DNA of 46,414 nucleotides from assembly GCA_002339805.1 (NCBI GenBank), contig DDKW01000027.1, forward strand, positions 1 to 46,414, written 5' to 3'. Below the pieces are notes generated by a model that was not told the origin of the DNA, did no database searches, and was given only the letters and a program-made list of their open reading frames with translations. The translations under genes and the position numbers were made by a program. The DNA comes from Dehalococcoidia bacterium UBA2588 (GTDB taxonomy: Bacteria > Chloroflexota > Dehalococcoidia > Lucifugimonadales > UBA3495). Shown here piece by piece: positions 32,070 through 41,380 of the stretch (position 1 is its first letter; every line of letters begins with the position of its first letter).

Positions 32070-33257
32070 CTATATCATGTGGTATTTTTCTGAAACTTTT
32101 TTAAATCCTTGTAAAGATCCTTCAATTACTGAGTCTTCAACACAGTAAGAAATTCTAAAATGTCCTGGACTTCCAAATCCTCTGCCGGGCACTACCAATA
32201 CTTTTTCGGCGAGTAATTCTTCTGTAAATACAGCATCGTCCTTAATAGGGCTCTTAGGAAATAAGTAAAATGCTCCCTGTGGCTTTGTTATCTGATATCC
32301 CATTTCGGTTAATTCAGAATATAAGAAGTTCATTTTTGTTTCATATATTTGAGGATCTACCACTGTTGATTGTAAATGCTCAACTAGGTTTTGCATCAAT
32401 GCAGGCGCATTTACAAACCCTAGGATCCGGTTTGAGAATGTCAGGCCGTCTATCAACAGTGATGTTTCTGCGCTGTGTGGAGACACGGCAATGTATCCTA
32501 TGCGTTCTCCCGGAAGAGCTAAATCTTTTGCATGAGAGTGAACAATAATTGAATTGTCATAATAGTTGAACCAATGCGGGCATACTGTAGATCCAAAAAC
32601 AATTTTTCTGTAAGGTTCATCACTAATAATGTAGATTGTTCGATTGTGTTCTTTTTGCTTTTTTATGAATATCTCCGATAGGTCCTGGTATGTTTTTTCA
32701 TTGTATACAACCCCTGTAGGATTATTCGGTGAATTTATTATGATTGCTCGAGTACGAGACGTAATAGATTTCTCGATATCATCCATGTTCAGAGAGAAAT
32801 CAGGATTAGTTGGAACGATAACAGGTTTACCACCATGGTTATCAATGTAATATTCGTATTCCACAAAGAAAGGAGATAATATAATCACTTCTTCTTTGGG
32901 ATCTAGTATGGTTTTTAACGTGACATTCAAAGCAGCAGCAGCTCCACATGTCATTATTATATTGTTACCAGTCAGGTTTACTTTTGATTCTTTAGCGATT
33001 GAATTTGCTATTACGTCTCTGGTATTTTGATATCCTGCATTAGGCATATAACGATGCATTCCAGGTCTAGGATTAGAGGCTAACTTCAGTAATGCTTCGT
33101 GGAATTCTTGAGGTGGTTCTATTACTGGATTTCCTAAAGATAAATCGAATACATTTTCGGAACCGTACTGTTCTTTTAATATAATTCCTGACTCAAACAT
33201 TTTTCTGATCCATCCGCCTTCTTCGATGAATTTATGGATTTTTTTAGATATAGACAT
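32070..33257 (-). CDS. Class I/II PLP-dependent aminotransferase
   Basis: A 395-residue fold-type I aminotransferase. The substrate-phosphate region is seen in MTCGAAAALNVTLKTILDP, the conserved INSPNNPTGVVY follows, then ISDEPYRKIVF, and the PLP-binding lysine lies in HSHAKDLALPGERIGYIAVS. The C-terminal substrate Arg is in GHFRISYC. It belongs to the aspartate-aminotransferase-like group; the amino donor cannot be chosen from sequence. In this operon a branched-chain or aromatic aminotransferase feeding 2-oxoacids to the adjacent dehydrogenase would make sense, but this is inference. It lies 27 bases after lipB. Confidence 0.88.
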   Translation of the reverse strand: MSISKKIHKFIEEGGWIRKMFESGIILKEQYGSENVFDLSLGNPVIEPPQEFHEALLKLASNPRPGMHRYMPNAGYQNTRDVIANSIAKESKVNLTGNNIIMTCGAAAALNVTLKTILDPKEEVIILSPFFVEYEYYIDNHGGKPVIVPTNPDFSLNMDDIEKSITSRTRAIIINSPNNPTGVVYNEKTYQDLSEIFIKKQKEHNRTIYIISDEPYRKIVFGSTVCPHWFNYYDNSIIVHSHAKDLALPGERIGYIAVSPHSAETSLLIDGLTFSNRILGFVNAPALMQNLVEHLQSTVVDPQIYETKMNFLYSELTEMGYQITKPQGAFYLFPKSPIKDDAVFTEELLAEKVLVVPGRGFGSPGHFRISYCVEDSVIEGSLQGFKKVSEKYHMI

Positions 33258-33284
33258 GATTTATTCCTTATGCAAGAGTGCGAA

Positions 33285-33926
33285 TTAATTTCTTAGATTA
33301 AATGCTTCGGAAAAATGCTTAATTACCAAAGGCTTAACTTGTTCTATAGGATATTCGATTCCTAGGATGTTTTGCATTGATGTGATTTTTTTATCATTTA
33401 TACCACACGGGACTATGTGATCATAAAAAGAGAGATCGGTGTTAATATTCAATGCGAACCCATGAAATGCTATTCCTTTTGATATTTTAACCCCTATTGC
33501 GGCTATTTTTGCGTCGTTAACCCAGACTCCTGTGAGGCCTTCTATAGTTTGAGATTTTATTTCTAGGTCATTGAGTACCGATATGATTATAGATTCTAAG
33601 GTTCGTATATATTTGAGAGGTCCCCCTAGATATTTTATGTTTATTAATGGGTATGTTACCAGTTGTCCAGGCCCATGAAAGGTGATTTGCCCTCCTCTGT
33701 CTGTATTAATGATTTCAATTTCAGGTTCATTCTTTATAGATTGGAGGAGATGATTTGGGTTGCTAGTGCGACCTACGGTTACAGTAGGATGATGTTCCAT
33801 GAGAAGCAAAGTATTTCCTCGTTTACTAGCCTGCATATCCAGCACATATTGGTTCTGGAGGTCTATCCCTTCTTTATAAGGAATTAAGCCTAGGTCAACT
33901 ATATCTAGTGTCGAATTCATCTTCAT
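33285..33926 (-). CDS. lipB: Octanoyltransferase (lipoate biosynthesis)
   Basis: LipB moves octanoyl groups from acyl carrier protein to lipoyl domains, the first step of lipoate assembly. The 213-residue protein shows DRGGQITFHGPGQLVTYPL, the catalytic Lys in KIAAIGVKI and the catalytic Cys in IVPCGI, with HGFALNIN between them. The start overlaps the stop of the E2 gene by four bases (ATGA), so its translation is coupled to that of the protein whose lipoyl domain it would modify. LipA is not in the window. Length is normal. Confidence 0.95.
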   Translation of the reverse strand: MKMNSTLDIVDLGLIPYKEGIDLQNQYVLDMQASKRGNTLLLMEHHPTVTVGRTSNPNHLLQSIKNEPEIEIINTDRGGQITFHGPGQLVTYPLINIKYLGGPLKYIRTLESIIISVLNDLEIKSQTIEGLTGVWVNDAKIAAIGVKISKGIAFHGFALNINTDLSFYDHIVPCGINDKKITSMQNILGIEYPIEQVKPLVIKHFSEAFNLRN

Positions 33927-35137
33927 AAACTGAAAGTTGAAGGAATGTTTTCCAGGTAATCTTTCACATTGTTCAGCAGTTTAGAAGCTTCGTAACCGTC
34001 ATTAAGTCTATGGTCGAAAGCCAAGCATATATTCATCATTGAACGTATAGATATTCCATCTCCAACCACGTGAGGCCTTCGGGAAATAACTTCCATAGTA
34101 ATGATTCCGGATTGATTCTGGTTGATAATTGGTTTAGATAAAAGTGATCCCAATGCTCCAGTATTATTAATTGTAAAAGTTCCATCTTGAACATCATTTA
34201 TTTCTAATTTGTTTGTATTAGCTTTGTTTATTAAAGCGTTTGCTTGAGTAGCTAGCTGTTTAAAATTCAAAGACTCAGCTTGATGTATCACTGGAACTAT
34301 TAGACCGGTCGGAGAAGCTACGGCAATGCCAAGATTAATATTAATATGCTGTTCGACTTCATTGCCTTTCCATTCAGCGTTGAAATTCATATTGTTTTTT
34401 AGTGAGGTCATTATTGCTTCTATAAAGAAAGGCATGAATGTGAGATTAAATCCCATTTCGGACGCGAATTTCTCTTTGAAGCGAGTTCTGGTGTCCACTA
34501 AATTGGTGACGTCTACTTCAATCATTGTCCATGCATGAGGAATTTGAGTGTAACTTTCCATCATGTGATTAGCTATGGTTTTTCTTATTGCAGTTGTTTT
34601 CTTATTTAAAGTTGGATCTTTTTCGATAGGTTGCTGAAAAGCGAGTAGGTCATTTTTTGTAATCCTGCCATTAATACCTGTTCCTTGCACTTCTTTAAGA
34701 TTAATGGATAATTCTTGTGCTAGCCTCCGGACTGCTGGAGATATTCTTGATGCTGACGGTTTTGATTCGGGCGATTGGCTATCTTCTACAGCATCCGTGG
34801 GGATTCCTCCTGTAGGTCCTACTTGAGTTATGTTGTCGACTAAGAAACCTGTTCTAGACACTTTGGAATTATTCGCAACGGGCTCAGAGGTGGTTTCATT
34901 TTGGACATTAAGTTCGAGTATAGGGGATCCTACGGCTACTGTTTCTCCTTCTTGGGCTAATAATTTAGTAATGATACCTTCCACAGGGCTAGGCACTTCC
35001 ATAGTTACTTTATCTGTAATGACTTCAACTAACGGTTCGTATTGCTTTATAGATTCTCCTGGCTGTTTCAGCCATTTAGCTATGGTTCCTTCGACTATGG
35101 ATTCACCAACCTGAGGAAGATTAATAACTTCTAGCAA
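33923..35137 (-). CDS. 2-oxoacid dehydrogenase E2, dihydrolipoamide acyltransferase
   Basis: A 404-residue E2 core. The lipoyl domain spans 1-78 with the lipoylated Lys43 in EVITDKVTMEVPSPV, a flexible linker follows, then the peripheral-subunit-binding domain (about 130-167: SRISPAVRRLAQEL, GTGINGRITKNDLLAF). The acyltransferase domain ends with the catalytic His376 in AFDHRLNDG. One lipoyl domain only. Partner proteins E1a and E1b lie just upstream, and lipB overlaps downstream. The complex is probably for branched-chain 2-oxoacids or related substrates (see E1a). E3 is not in the window. Confidence 0.94.
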   Translation of the reverse strand: MLEVINLPQVGESIVEGTIAKWLKQPGESIKQYEPLVEVITDKVTMEVPSPVEGIITKLLAQEGETVAVGSPILELNVQNETTSEPVANNSKVSRTGFLVDNITQVGPTGGIPTDAVEDSQSPESKPSASRISPAVRRLAQELSINLKEVQGTGINGRITKNDLLAFQQPIEKDPTLNKKTTAIRKTIANHMMESYTQIPHAWTMIEVDVTNLVDTRTRFKEKFASEMGFNLTFMPFFIEAIMTSLKNNMNFNAEWKGNEVEQHININLGIAVASPTGLIVPVIHQAESLNFKQLATQANALINKANTNKLEINDVQDGTFTINNTGALGSLLSKPIINQNQSGIITMEVISRRPHVVGDGISIRSMMNICLAFDHRLNDGYEASKLLNNVKDYLENIPSTFSL

Positions 35138-35153
35138 AATCAGACTCCAAACT

Positions 35154-36152
35154 TTAATACTGGCTTAATTCTAAGATGCCATCATAGATACTTTGGGTAT
35201 TTGGTAGGTATGCATCTTCTAAAGACTTTGCGAAAGGCATTGTGGGGATATCGGGACCGCAAATTCTTTTTATAGGCCCATCTAAGTAATCGAATGCTAA
35301 ATCGGAAACCATGGCTGCTATTTCTGCCCCTACACCCCCAGTAATATTGTCTTCGTGAACGATAATCAATTTACCTGTTTTTTTCACAGACTCTACAATG
35401 GTTGGAATGTCTAGAGGGCGTAAACTCATCAAGTCTATTATTTCAGAGTCAACTTTTTTATCTTCTAACAATTTAGCAGCTTCTAGGCAGTAATGTAACA
35501 TTAGTCCATATGATATCACTGTGATGTCTTGGCCAGATCTTTTTATATCTGCTTTGCCTATCGGGATAGAATAGTCTTGGTCTGGCACTTCTCCTCGTAC
35601 CAGCCGGTATGTTTTCTTGTGTTCAAGGAATATAACGGGATTGTTATCTCGTATGGCGGATTTCAATAATCCTTTTGCATCGTAGGGAGTTGAAGGAGCG
35701 CAAATTTTTAGACCGGGTGTGTGAAAGAAATAAGATTCAACATTCTGTGAATGATATAGCCCCCCTCTTATGCCTCCCCCATAAGGTATTCGGATTACCA
35801 TAGGGGCATTTAACTGACCATTGCTACCGTAAGAAGTTTTTGAGGCTTCCCCAATAATTTGATTCAAGCCGGGCCATATGAAATCTGAGAACTGTACTTC
35901 TGGGATGGGACGTAATCCATTAAAAGAGGCTCCAAGCGCAACTCCCATTATTGAAGCTTCTGCTAATGGTGTGTCTATTACTCGAGTCGCGCCAAATTCT
36001 TCAAGAAAACCTTGAGTGGCTAAGAACACTCCTCCTCGTTGTCCTATGTCTTCGCCTAGTACTATGACAGAGGGATCTCTTTTCATTTCTTCCCAGAGAG
36101 TTGTTCTAATAGATTCAATTACGCTTAATTCTGCCATATGATGTTCACTCAA
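35154..36152 (-). CDS. 2-oxoacid dehydrogenase E1 component, beta subunit
   Basis: A 332-residue transketolase-like beta chain. The pyrimidine-binding domain opens with VIVLGEDIGQRGGVFLATQG and DTPLAEASIMGVALGASFNG, both standard. The central part has MVIRIPYGGGIRGG and the C-terminal domain ends with PFAKSLEDAYLPN. With the alpha subunit it decarboxylates a 2-oxoacid on thiamine diphosphate and passes the acyl group to E2. It overlaps the alpha-subunit gene by eight bases and precedes E2 by 16, indicating one coupled operon. Confidence 0.95.
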   Translation of the reverse strand: MSEHHMAELSVIESIRTTLWEEMKRDPSVIVLGEDIGQRGGVFLATQGFLEEFGATRVIDTPLAEASIMGVALGASFNGLRPIPEVQFSDFIWPGLNQIIGEASKTSYGSNGQLNAPMVIRIPYGGGIRGGLYHSQNVESYFFHTPGLKICAPSTPYDAKGLLKSAIRDNNPVIFLEHKKTYRLVRGEVPDQDYSIPIGKADIKRSGQDITVISYGLMLHYCLEAAKLLEDKKVDSEIIDLMSLRPLDIPTIVESVKKTGKLIIVHEDNITGGVGAEIAAMVSDLAFDYLDGPIKRICGPDIPTMPFAKSLEDAYLPNTQSIYDGILELSQY

Positions 36153-37185
36153 CGAAAAGATTATTCATCAAAGTTTTGGTGTCTGGTTCCGGAGCAGCCT
36201 CTGCCAATGTTGTGGCGGTATTTATTCTTTCAATGCATGCTTCTTTAATTTTTTTTATTTGTATATCGCTGGACAGATTATTTTCTAAAATTAAAGATTC
36301 GAGTTTTTTAAGAGGATCCCTGCTTGTCAACTCATCAATTTCCGAGAGATCTCTGTATCTAGTATGGTCATCATCAGAGGTATGAGGCATGATGCGCTCA
36401 ACATTCATTTCTACTAATACTGGATTAAAAGTCTTCGCTAAATCAATGGCTTTTTGCATCGTTTCATAAACTTGTAACAGGTCTGACCCGTCTATAGAGA
36501 GCGCTTCAAGTCCGTAACCTGGAGCCCTTTCAGAGACTTCTGATATGGCCATCTGTAATTTTTGTGGTACTGAAATTGCATAATGATTGTTTTCGCATAT
36601 AAATATGATCGGTAGTTTATGAATACCTGCAAAATTCATTGCCTCGTGGCATTCTCCTTGACTGGAAGCACCGTCTCCAAAGAATGACATGGTTACAGTG
36701 GATTTATTCTGGATTTTTGATGCTAGAGCATGGCCAACGGCCTGAGTCATTCCTGCTGCTACTACATTGGATAATTGGATAATATTTCTTGGCAAATCTG
36801 AACCTTGTAAAGGGAATTGCCGGCCATTACTGTATGGGTCACCTTCTTTGCCGAGATAGGAAAGCATAATTTGGGTTTCATCTAGGCCTACTCCAAATTT
36901 CAATGCTAAATCTCTATAATATGTAAAGAAAAAGCATTCAGGGCCCTGTTCAGCCGCTAGCAATGTGCCCAATTGTGCAGCTTCGTGGCCTTGGCAAGAA
37001 GCTGCTATGGGAACTTTACCTTGGCGGTTCATAGCCCAAACCCGTTCGTCCAAGGTGCGAACCATTAGCATTTTTTCGTACACTTCAAGGATTTTATCTA
37101 TGGTAATCCCAGATGGCAAAGTGATGTCTTGTTTTGAGTTCATAACATCCACATATCCTGTATGAGTGTTCAATATTATATTCAT
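36145..37185 (-). CDS. 2-oxoacid dehydrogenase E1 component, alpha subunit (branched-chain type)
   Basis: A 346-residue thiamine-binding chain. The diphosphate/Mg motif is GDGASSQGECHEAMNFAG ending near ENNHYAIS. Further on, RIMPHTSDDDHTRYR is the phosphorylation-loop pattern of branched-chain 2-oxoacid dehydrogenases rather than pyruvate dehydrogenase, so the branched-chain form is favoured. The frame opens at 37185, but the internal ATG at 37143 (MNSKQDITLPSG) has a GGA-containing stretch close upstream and could be the real start. It is the first gene of the operon, divergent from the Act genes across 158 bases. Confidence 0.93.
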   Translation of the reverse strand: MNIILNTHTGYVDVMNSKQDITLPSGITIDKILEVYEKMLMVRTLDERVWAMNRQGKVPIAASCQGHEAAQLGTLLAAEQGPECFFFTYYRDLALKFGVGLDETQIMLSYLGKEGDPYSNGRQFPLQGSDLPRNIIQLSNVVAAGMTQAVGHALASKIQNKSTVTMSFFGDGASSQGECHEAMNFAGIHKLPIIFICENNHYAISVPQKLQMAISEVSERAPGYGLEALSIDGSDLLQVYETMQKAIDLAKTFNPVLVEMNVERIMPHTSDDDHTRYRDLSEIDELTSRDPLKKLESLILENNLSSDIQIKKIKEACIERINTATTLAEAAPEPDTKTLMNNLFVE

Positions 37186-37253
37186 TATTTGATTTCGAGT
37201 CTAATACATAATTAGATAAAAAAAATTGATTGAATTGATAGTACTAATTAGAC

Positions 37254-37259
37254 TATAAT
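37254..37259 (+). promoter_or_regulatory. Upstream promoter of the Act operon (TATAAT)
   Basis: TTGAAT at 37230-37235 and TATAAT at 37254-37259 are separated by 18 bases, reading toward the Act genes. It is one of two candidate promoters in this divergent region. Confidence 0.4.
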
Positions 37260-37264
37260 TAATC

Positions 37265-37293
37265 TTGACACTAAAATTTCGCTGTGTTAGCTT
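37265..37293 (+). promoter_or_regulatory. Main candidate promoter of the Act operon
   Basis: A perfect TTGACA (37265-37270) is followed after 17 bases by TAGCTT (37288-37293), preceded by TGT as in extended -10 promoters. It is 51 bases from the first ATG. Second promoter candidate for the same operon; both could act. Confidence 0.5.
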
Positions 37294-37343
37294 TTCAAAC
37301 AAGCTTTTAGCTAAGGAAGAGAGGAGACACTACAACATTTAAT

Positions 37344-37640
37344 ATGCTAGAAGATCCGGGCACACTAAGTTCGTTCAATTGGATGAACATACACCTATAT
37401 CTGACCTCGATTTGGACTTTGGCTCCCTTCGTTGCAGGCTTTGCCTTTTCTATGGCTGCTGCTCATTTATTTATTCCGTCCCTCATTAGTACTGGTGACT
37501 TGCCTAATACAGCAAATAAATTCAGATTACCGTTAACTGCATTCGCGTTAGTTTTGCTCATCCCAATAATTTTATTGCTAATTAATGCTGTGAATATGTG
37601 GATGAGGGTAGGCGATTTTTGGCCTAGATTCTTGATATGA
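37344..37640 (+). CDS. Small membrane protein at the head of the Act operon
   Basis: A 98-residue protein with two clear hydrophobic helices (about 25-47 and 66-84). It ends RVGDFWPRFLI. I do not recognise the family. It lies 14 bases before the pentaheme cytochrome gene and shares its direction, so it is probably an accessory or extra subunit of the complex. The nearest purine-rich site (GAGGAGA, 37321-37327) is 16 bases from the ATG, farther than normal. No Cys or His motif suggests cofactor binding. Confidence 0.65.
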   Translation: MLEDPGTLSSFNWMNIHLYLTSIWTLAPFVAGFAFSMAAAHLFIPSLISTGDLPNTANKFRLPLTAFALVLLIPIILLLINAVNMWMRVGDFWPRFLI

Positions 37641-37654
37641 GTGATAGAGAGTAA

Positions 37655-38266
37655 ATGATTCCAAAAGGTAACATAGTAGCAGCAACTCTAGTTGGATTAA
37701 TAATGGCTGGCATCACAGGGTTTATACTCTTAGTGATAGCGATTTCGTGGTTCTCTAATGCTCCTTTCGGATTAGCTAATGCACCTGCCCAGCCTATAGC
37801 GTTCCCACATACAGCACATGCCGGGTCTGTTGATGACGGCGGACTTGGAATGGAATGCGAATTTTGCCATCGAAATGTGACAAAAGGTGATTCGGCTACA
37901 GTTCCCGCATTGCAGCAATGCTGGTACTGCCATCAAAAAGTATCCGGAGGAGATGAAGAAGCTCAGGCAGAAATTGATAAACTGGTAACAGCCTATAGCG
38001 ACGGTGTTCCAGTCAATTGGGAGAGAGTTCACAGATTACCAGATCATGTGCGGTTTGTTCATGAAGCTCACATTAGGCACTTCACCATGGGAGATACTCC
38101 TGAAACTCAATTAGAAGTAAAAGAAGTTTGCACTGTTTGTCACGGAGAAGTGGCAAAAATGGAAGAAGTGCAACCTAAACAGTTCCAATCTTTGAAAATG
38201 GGCACGTGCTTAGATTGCCACAGGAAATACGATGTTCCTACAGATTGCACGATCTGCCATAAATAA
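37655..38266 (+). CDS. actA: Alternative complex III pentaheme cytochrome c subunit
   Basis: A 203-residue cytochrome with one N-terminal membrane anchor (about 9-33) and five CxxCH motifs: CEFCH 68-72, CWYCH 89-93, CTVCH 159-163, CLDCH 185-189 and CTICH 198-202. Additional histidines (PHTAHAG, VHEAHIRH) offer distal ligands, as in the class III/ActA family. ActA lies on the outer face and takes electrons from the Fe-S subunit toward the soluble or bound cytochrome. Start is ATG 37655 with GAGAG upstream; it follows the small membrane protein gene by 14 bases. Confidence 0.93.
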   Translation: MIPKGNIVAATLVGLIMAGITGFILLVIAISWFSNAPFGLANAPAQPIAFPHTAHAGSVDDGGLGMECEFCHRNVTKGDSATVPALQQCWYCHQKVSGGDEEAQAEIDKLVTAYSDGVPVNWERVHRLPDHVRFVHEAHIRHFTMGDTPETQLEVKEVCTVCHGEVAKMEEVQPKQFQSLKMGTCLDCHRKYDVPTDCTICHK

Positions 38267-38284
38267 TAGAAACAAGGTTTACGG

Positions 38285-40579
38285 ATGAAATTAACAAGAA
38301 GAAACTTTTTGGCATGGGCCGGCATCTCAGCGATGGGAGCGGTTGCTTGCGATGTATTTGAAGATGAATTGAGGGTTCAGAGCCCAGTCGCTCTACCTGA
38401 AGATCTTGTTAAAGGTAAAGAGAACTGGTACGCGACACTTTGCGGGACTTGTCCTAACAGCGAAGGAGTTGTGGTCAGGGTAGTAGAAGGAAGAGCCAAA
38501 AAAGTTCAAGGCAATCCTAATTACCCAACTAACTTAGGCGCACAGAGTGCTAGATGTGACTTGGGACTGCAACAGCTTTATCATCCCGACAGAATATCTG
38601 CGCCTCTAAGATTAAATGGCGAAAAGGCCTCTGGAAGATTTGATAGCATTACTTGGAGCCGCGCACTTGATGAAGTATCTAAAGAATTAAGCGCACGAGA
38701 TGGTGCTGTAGCTATGATTAGCCCTCCCATGAGAGGATATAGTGCCGTTATTGCAGATGAATTCATAAAAGCATTCGGTGGGAAACGCATTGAGTTTGAA
38801 TCTTTGGATCTAAAGACATACCGGACAGCAATCAAAAATGTTTTTGGTCAAGACATCCAGCCTCATTATGATATTGGACATGCACAATATGTGCTGTCTT
38901 TCGGAGCTGACTTTTTGTCAACTTGGGTATCTCCCACTCAATGGGAAGTAGGATACGGAGAATTTAGAGATAGTGATCACTCCAAACGAGGGATTATGAC
39001 TCATGTGGATTCTCGTTTTTCAGTTACTGCATCCAATGCTGACAGATGGATACCGATTGCTCCGGGGCAAGAAGGTAAATTGGCTTTGAGTATTGCATAC
39101 GTCATTATCGAAGAAGGGTTATATCCCTCTAATGTGGATATTAGCAGTTTGACATCTGGGCAAGGATTAAATGCTTTGGCTGGGTATAGTCCTGAAAACA
39201 TCGGAAGCCAATTAGGGACTCCCGACAATGTTCTTGGATCGCATTCTGTGTCGGAACTAATACGTACCGTTGCAAGAGAATTTGCTAGTCATTCACCAGC
39301 CATAGCTTTAGGTGGAGGTACTGCTGGTGCATCTACTAATGGGTTATTTAATTTAGAGTCGATATACTTACTTAACCATCTCGTTGGGAGTGTAGGCAAA
39401 GAAGGCGGAGTGATTCTTAACCCTGAACCGCCTATTAAAGAACTTAAAGGTTATAGTAACTCCCATACATTGACTGATATTGAGGAGCTTATTAAAGATA
39501 TTAAAGCTTCCAAAATAAAAATGTTATTTGTTTATAACGCTAATCCGGTATATGGATCGCCTGACTGGAGTGGCCTAGAACAAGTTTTGAATTCAGATGA
39601 CTTGTATATGGTGAATATTGGATCTTTTGTTAACGAAACGAATCATTATGCAGATATGATACTTCCCGACAGAAACTATATGGAAGATTGGGGGAATGAT
39701 ATTCCGGAACCCTCAGCTGGATATCAAACTGTTGGTGTTCAGCAACCCATAGTCAATCCATTAAGTGACATGGATCCAAGAAGTTCGTCCGATGTACTCC
39801 TAACACTTGCTCAAGATTCAGGCAAAGATTCGAGTTTGCCTTGGAGGTCATTGGAAGATGCTCTCAAAGGAATGTCAGATGAGCTATTTGAATTAAATCG
39901 AGGTTCCGTATCAGGGACTACAAAACAAGAGTTTTGGACTAATTTACTGAGGCAAGGCGGATGGTGGGATAAGTCCGCCACTGGTGCAGATGTATCTGAC
40001 ATTAACGGATTAATAAATAAAATCACTGTTAAGTCTAAAGACCCAAAACTGTCAGGGAATGGTGAATTTTATTTAGTTCCATTCCTTCATAATTCACTGT
40101 TAGATGGCAGAAATGGTGATATACCATGGGCACAAGGAACTCCCGACCCGATCACTTCGGTAGCGTGGCAGACATGGATAGAGATTAACGACAAAGTCGC
40201 AGATGATAAAGGTATCCGGGAAGGGGATGTCATTGAGATTAGATCAGGTGCGGAAGCTATTAAAGGTATAGCTTTTGTAAGTCCGGCTCAACCACCAGAC
40301 GTAATCAGTATTCCATTAGGACAAGGGCGAACTGTCGGCTCCGCTTATGCAACTGATCGGCTTGATGGAGAAAGCGCTAATGTTTTAAATATTGTGGAAA
40401 ATAACAAAATCGAGGGTACCGATGGCTTAGCTTGGGCTGCCACTACCGTGAACATCACTAATACAGGGACTAGTCTACGCATAGCTAAATTTGAAGGTGA
40501 TTACGAATCTAGAGAAGTAGGATTTACCGAAGGAGAAGAGTTAATCAAAACAACTTCTCCTGGAGACCATGATCATTAA
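38285..40579 (+). CDS. Alternative complex III ActB1, molybdopterin-oxidoreductase-like subunit
   Basis: A 764-residue member of the molybdopterin oxidoreductase fold. The twin-arginine signal TRRNFLAWAG (4-13) is followed by a Cys at 22 that could be lipidated (weak lipobox). Only three of the usual four cluster cysteines are seen (LCGTCPN, then SARCDLG). The segment HYADMILPDRNYMEDWGND is typical of the family's central domain. In known alternative complex III this domain carries no molybdenum and is structural. In several organisms it is fused to the ferredoxin-like part; here that part is a separate gene 24 bases downstream. A C-terminal His-rich end (GDHDH) is present. Confidence 0.92.
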   Translation: MKLTRRNFLAWAGISAMGAVACDVFEDELRVQSPVALPEDLVKGKENWYATLCGTCPNSEGVVVRVVEGRAKKVQGNPNYPTNLGAQSARCDLGLQQLYHPDRISAPLRLNGEKASGRFDSITWSRALDEVSKELSARDGAVAMISPPMRGYSAVIADEFIKAFGGKRIEFESLDLKTYRTAIKNVFGQDIQPHYDIGHAQYVLSFGADFLSTWVSPTQWEVGYGEFRDSDHSKRGIMTHVDSRFSVTASNADRWIPIAPGQEGKLALSIAYVIIEEGLYPSNVDISSLTSGQGLNALAGYSPENIGSQLGTPDNVLGSHSVSELIRTVAREFASHSPAIALGGGTAGASTNGLFNLESIYLLNHLVGSVGKEGGVILNPEPPIKELKGYSNSHTLTDIEELIKDIKASKIKMLFVYNANPVYGSPDWSGLEQVLNSDDLYMVNIGSFVNETNHYADMILPDRNYMEDWGNDIPEPSAGYQTVGVQQPIVNPLSDMDPRSSSDVLLTLAQDSGKDSSLPWRSLEDALKGMSDELFELNRGSVSGTTKQEFWTNLLRQGGWWDKSATGADVSDINGLINKITVKSKDPKLSGNGEFYLVPFLHNSLLDGRNGDIPWAQGTPDPITSVAWQTWIEINDKVADDKGIREGDVIEIRSGAEAIKGIAFVSPAQPPDVISIPLGQGRTVGSAYATDRLDGESANVLNIVENNKIEGTDGLAWAATTVNITNTGTSLRIAKFEGDYESREVGFTEGEELIKTTSPGDHDH

Positions 40580-40603
40580 ATATGATCGGATAGAGGAAGT
40601 GTA

Positions 40604-41380
40604 ATGGTTATAAAAATTGAACATAAATGGGGTATGGTTGTCGATTTAGACAAATGTACTGGTTGTAATGGATGTGTTGTCGCATGCCAAGCGGAGAATA
40701 ATCTGCCAATCAATACTAAAGATCTGTTTATGCAAAAAAGAGCTTTTGAATGGATTCGAATTGAGCGATATTGGGAAGGAGAATTTCCAAATGTCAAAGC
40801 GCGATACCTTCCGGTCATGTGCCAACACTGCGGGAATGCTCCGTGTGAGCCAGTATGCCCGGTATATGCCACCTACCACAACGATCAAGGACTTAATGTC
40901 CAGGTGTACAACAGATGCGTTGGTACCAGGTATTGTATAAATAACTGCACTTATCAAGTACGATTTTTCAACTTTTGGGAACCTACATGGCCAGAAAGAT
41001 TGCAAAATCAACTTAATCCGGACGTTACTGTTAGGACTAGAGGAATAACGGAAAAATGCACTTTTTGTGTCCAAAGGATAAGAAGAGCAGAAATAACTGT
41101 TGAAAGAAGAGAAAGAACTAAACTGAACGATAAGACTATGGCTGCTAGGAATTTCATGCCTGCTTGTGTTCAGGCGTGCCCCACCAACGCTTTGATGTTT
41201 GGTGACCAGAACAATCAAGAAGACAAAATACATGGGTATTTCGAAGAATTACACAATCATGAGGGTCATTCTGATTCGAGGGGCTACAGAATCCTAGAAG
41301 AAATAGGGACAGATCCTAGTGTTATATATTTAAAGAAAGTGGATCAGTTCAAAATGGAGCACAGTGAATCTCATGGCTGA
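40604..41380 (+). CDS. Alternative complex III ActB2, iron-sulfur subunit
   Basis: A 258-residue ferredoxin-like protein with several 4Fe-4S binding clusters: CTGCNGCVVAC near the start, CQHCGNAPCEPVCP, RCVGTRYCINNCTYQVRFFNF-type region (shortened here), and later KCTFCVQRI with CVQACPTNAL. The CxGTRYCxNNC element is characteristic of the ActB/NrfC-like group. It would pass electrons from the quinol site to the ActA hemes. Its gene sits between ActB1 and the first NrfD-like gene, whose start overlaps its stop. There is no signal peptide of its own; it probably travels with Tat-exported ActB1. Confidence 0.93.
   Translation: MVIKIEHKWGMVVDLDKCTGCNGCVVACQAENNLPINTKDLFMQKRAFEWIRIERYWEGEFPNVKARYLPVMCQHCGNAPCEPVCPVYATYHNDQGLNVQVYNRCVGTRYCINNCTYQVRFFNFWEPTWPERLQNQLNPDVTVRTRGITEKCTFCVQRIRRAEITVERRERTKLNDKTMAARNFMPACVQACPTNALMFGDQNNQEDKIHGYFEELHNHEGHSDSRGYRILEEIGTDPSVIYLKKVDQFKMEHSESHG

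Noticed and set aside
40646..41233. 195-residue minus-strand ORF opposite the ActB2 gene
   Set aside because: The plus strand carries complete Fe-S motifs; the antisense frame has none.
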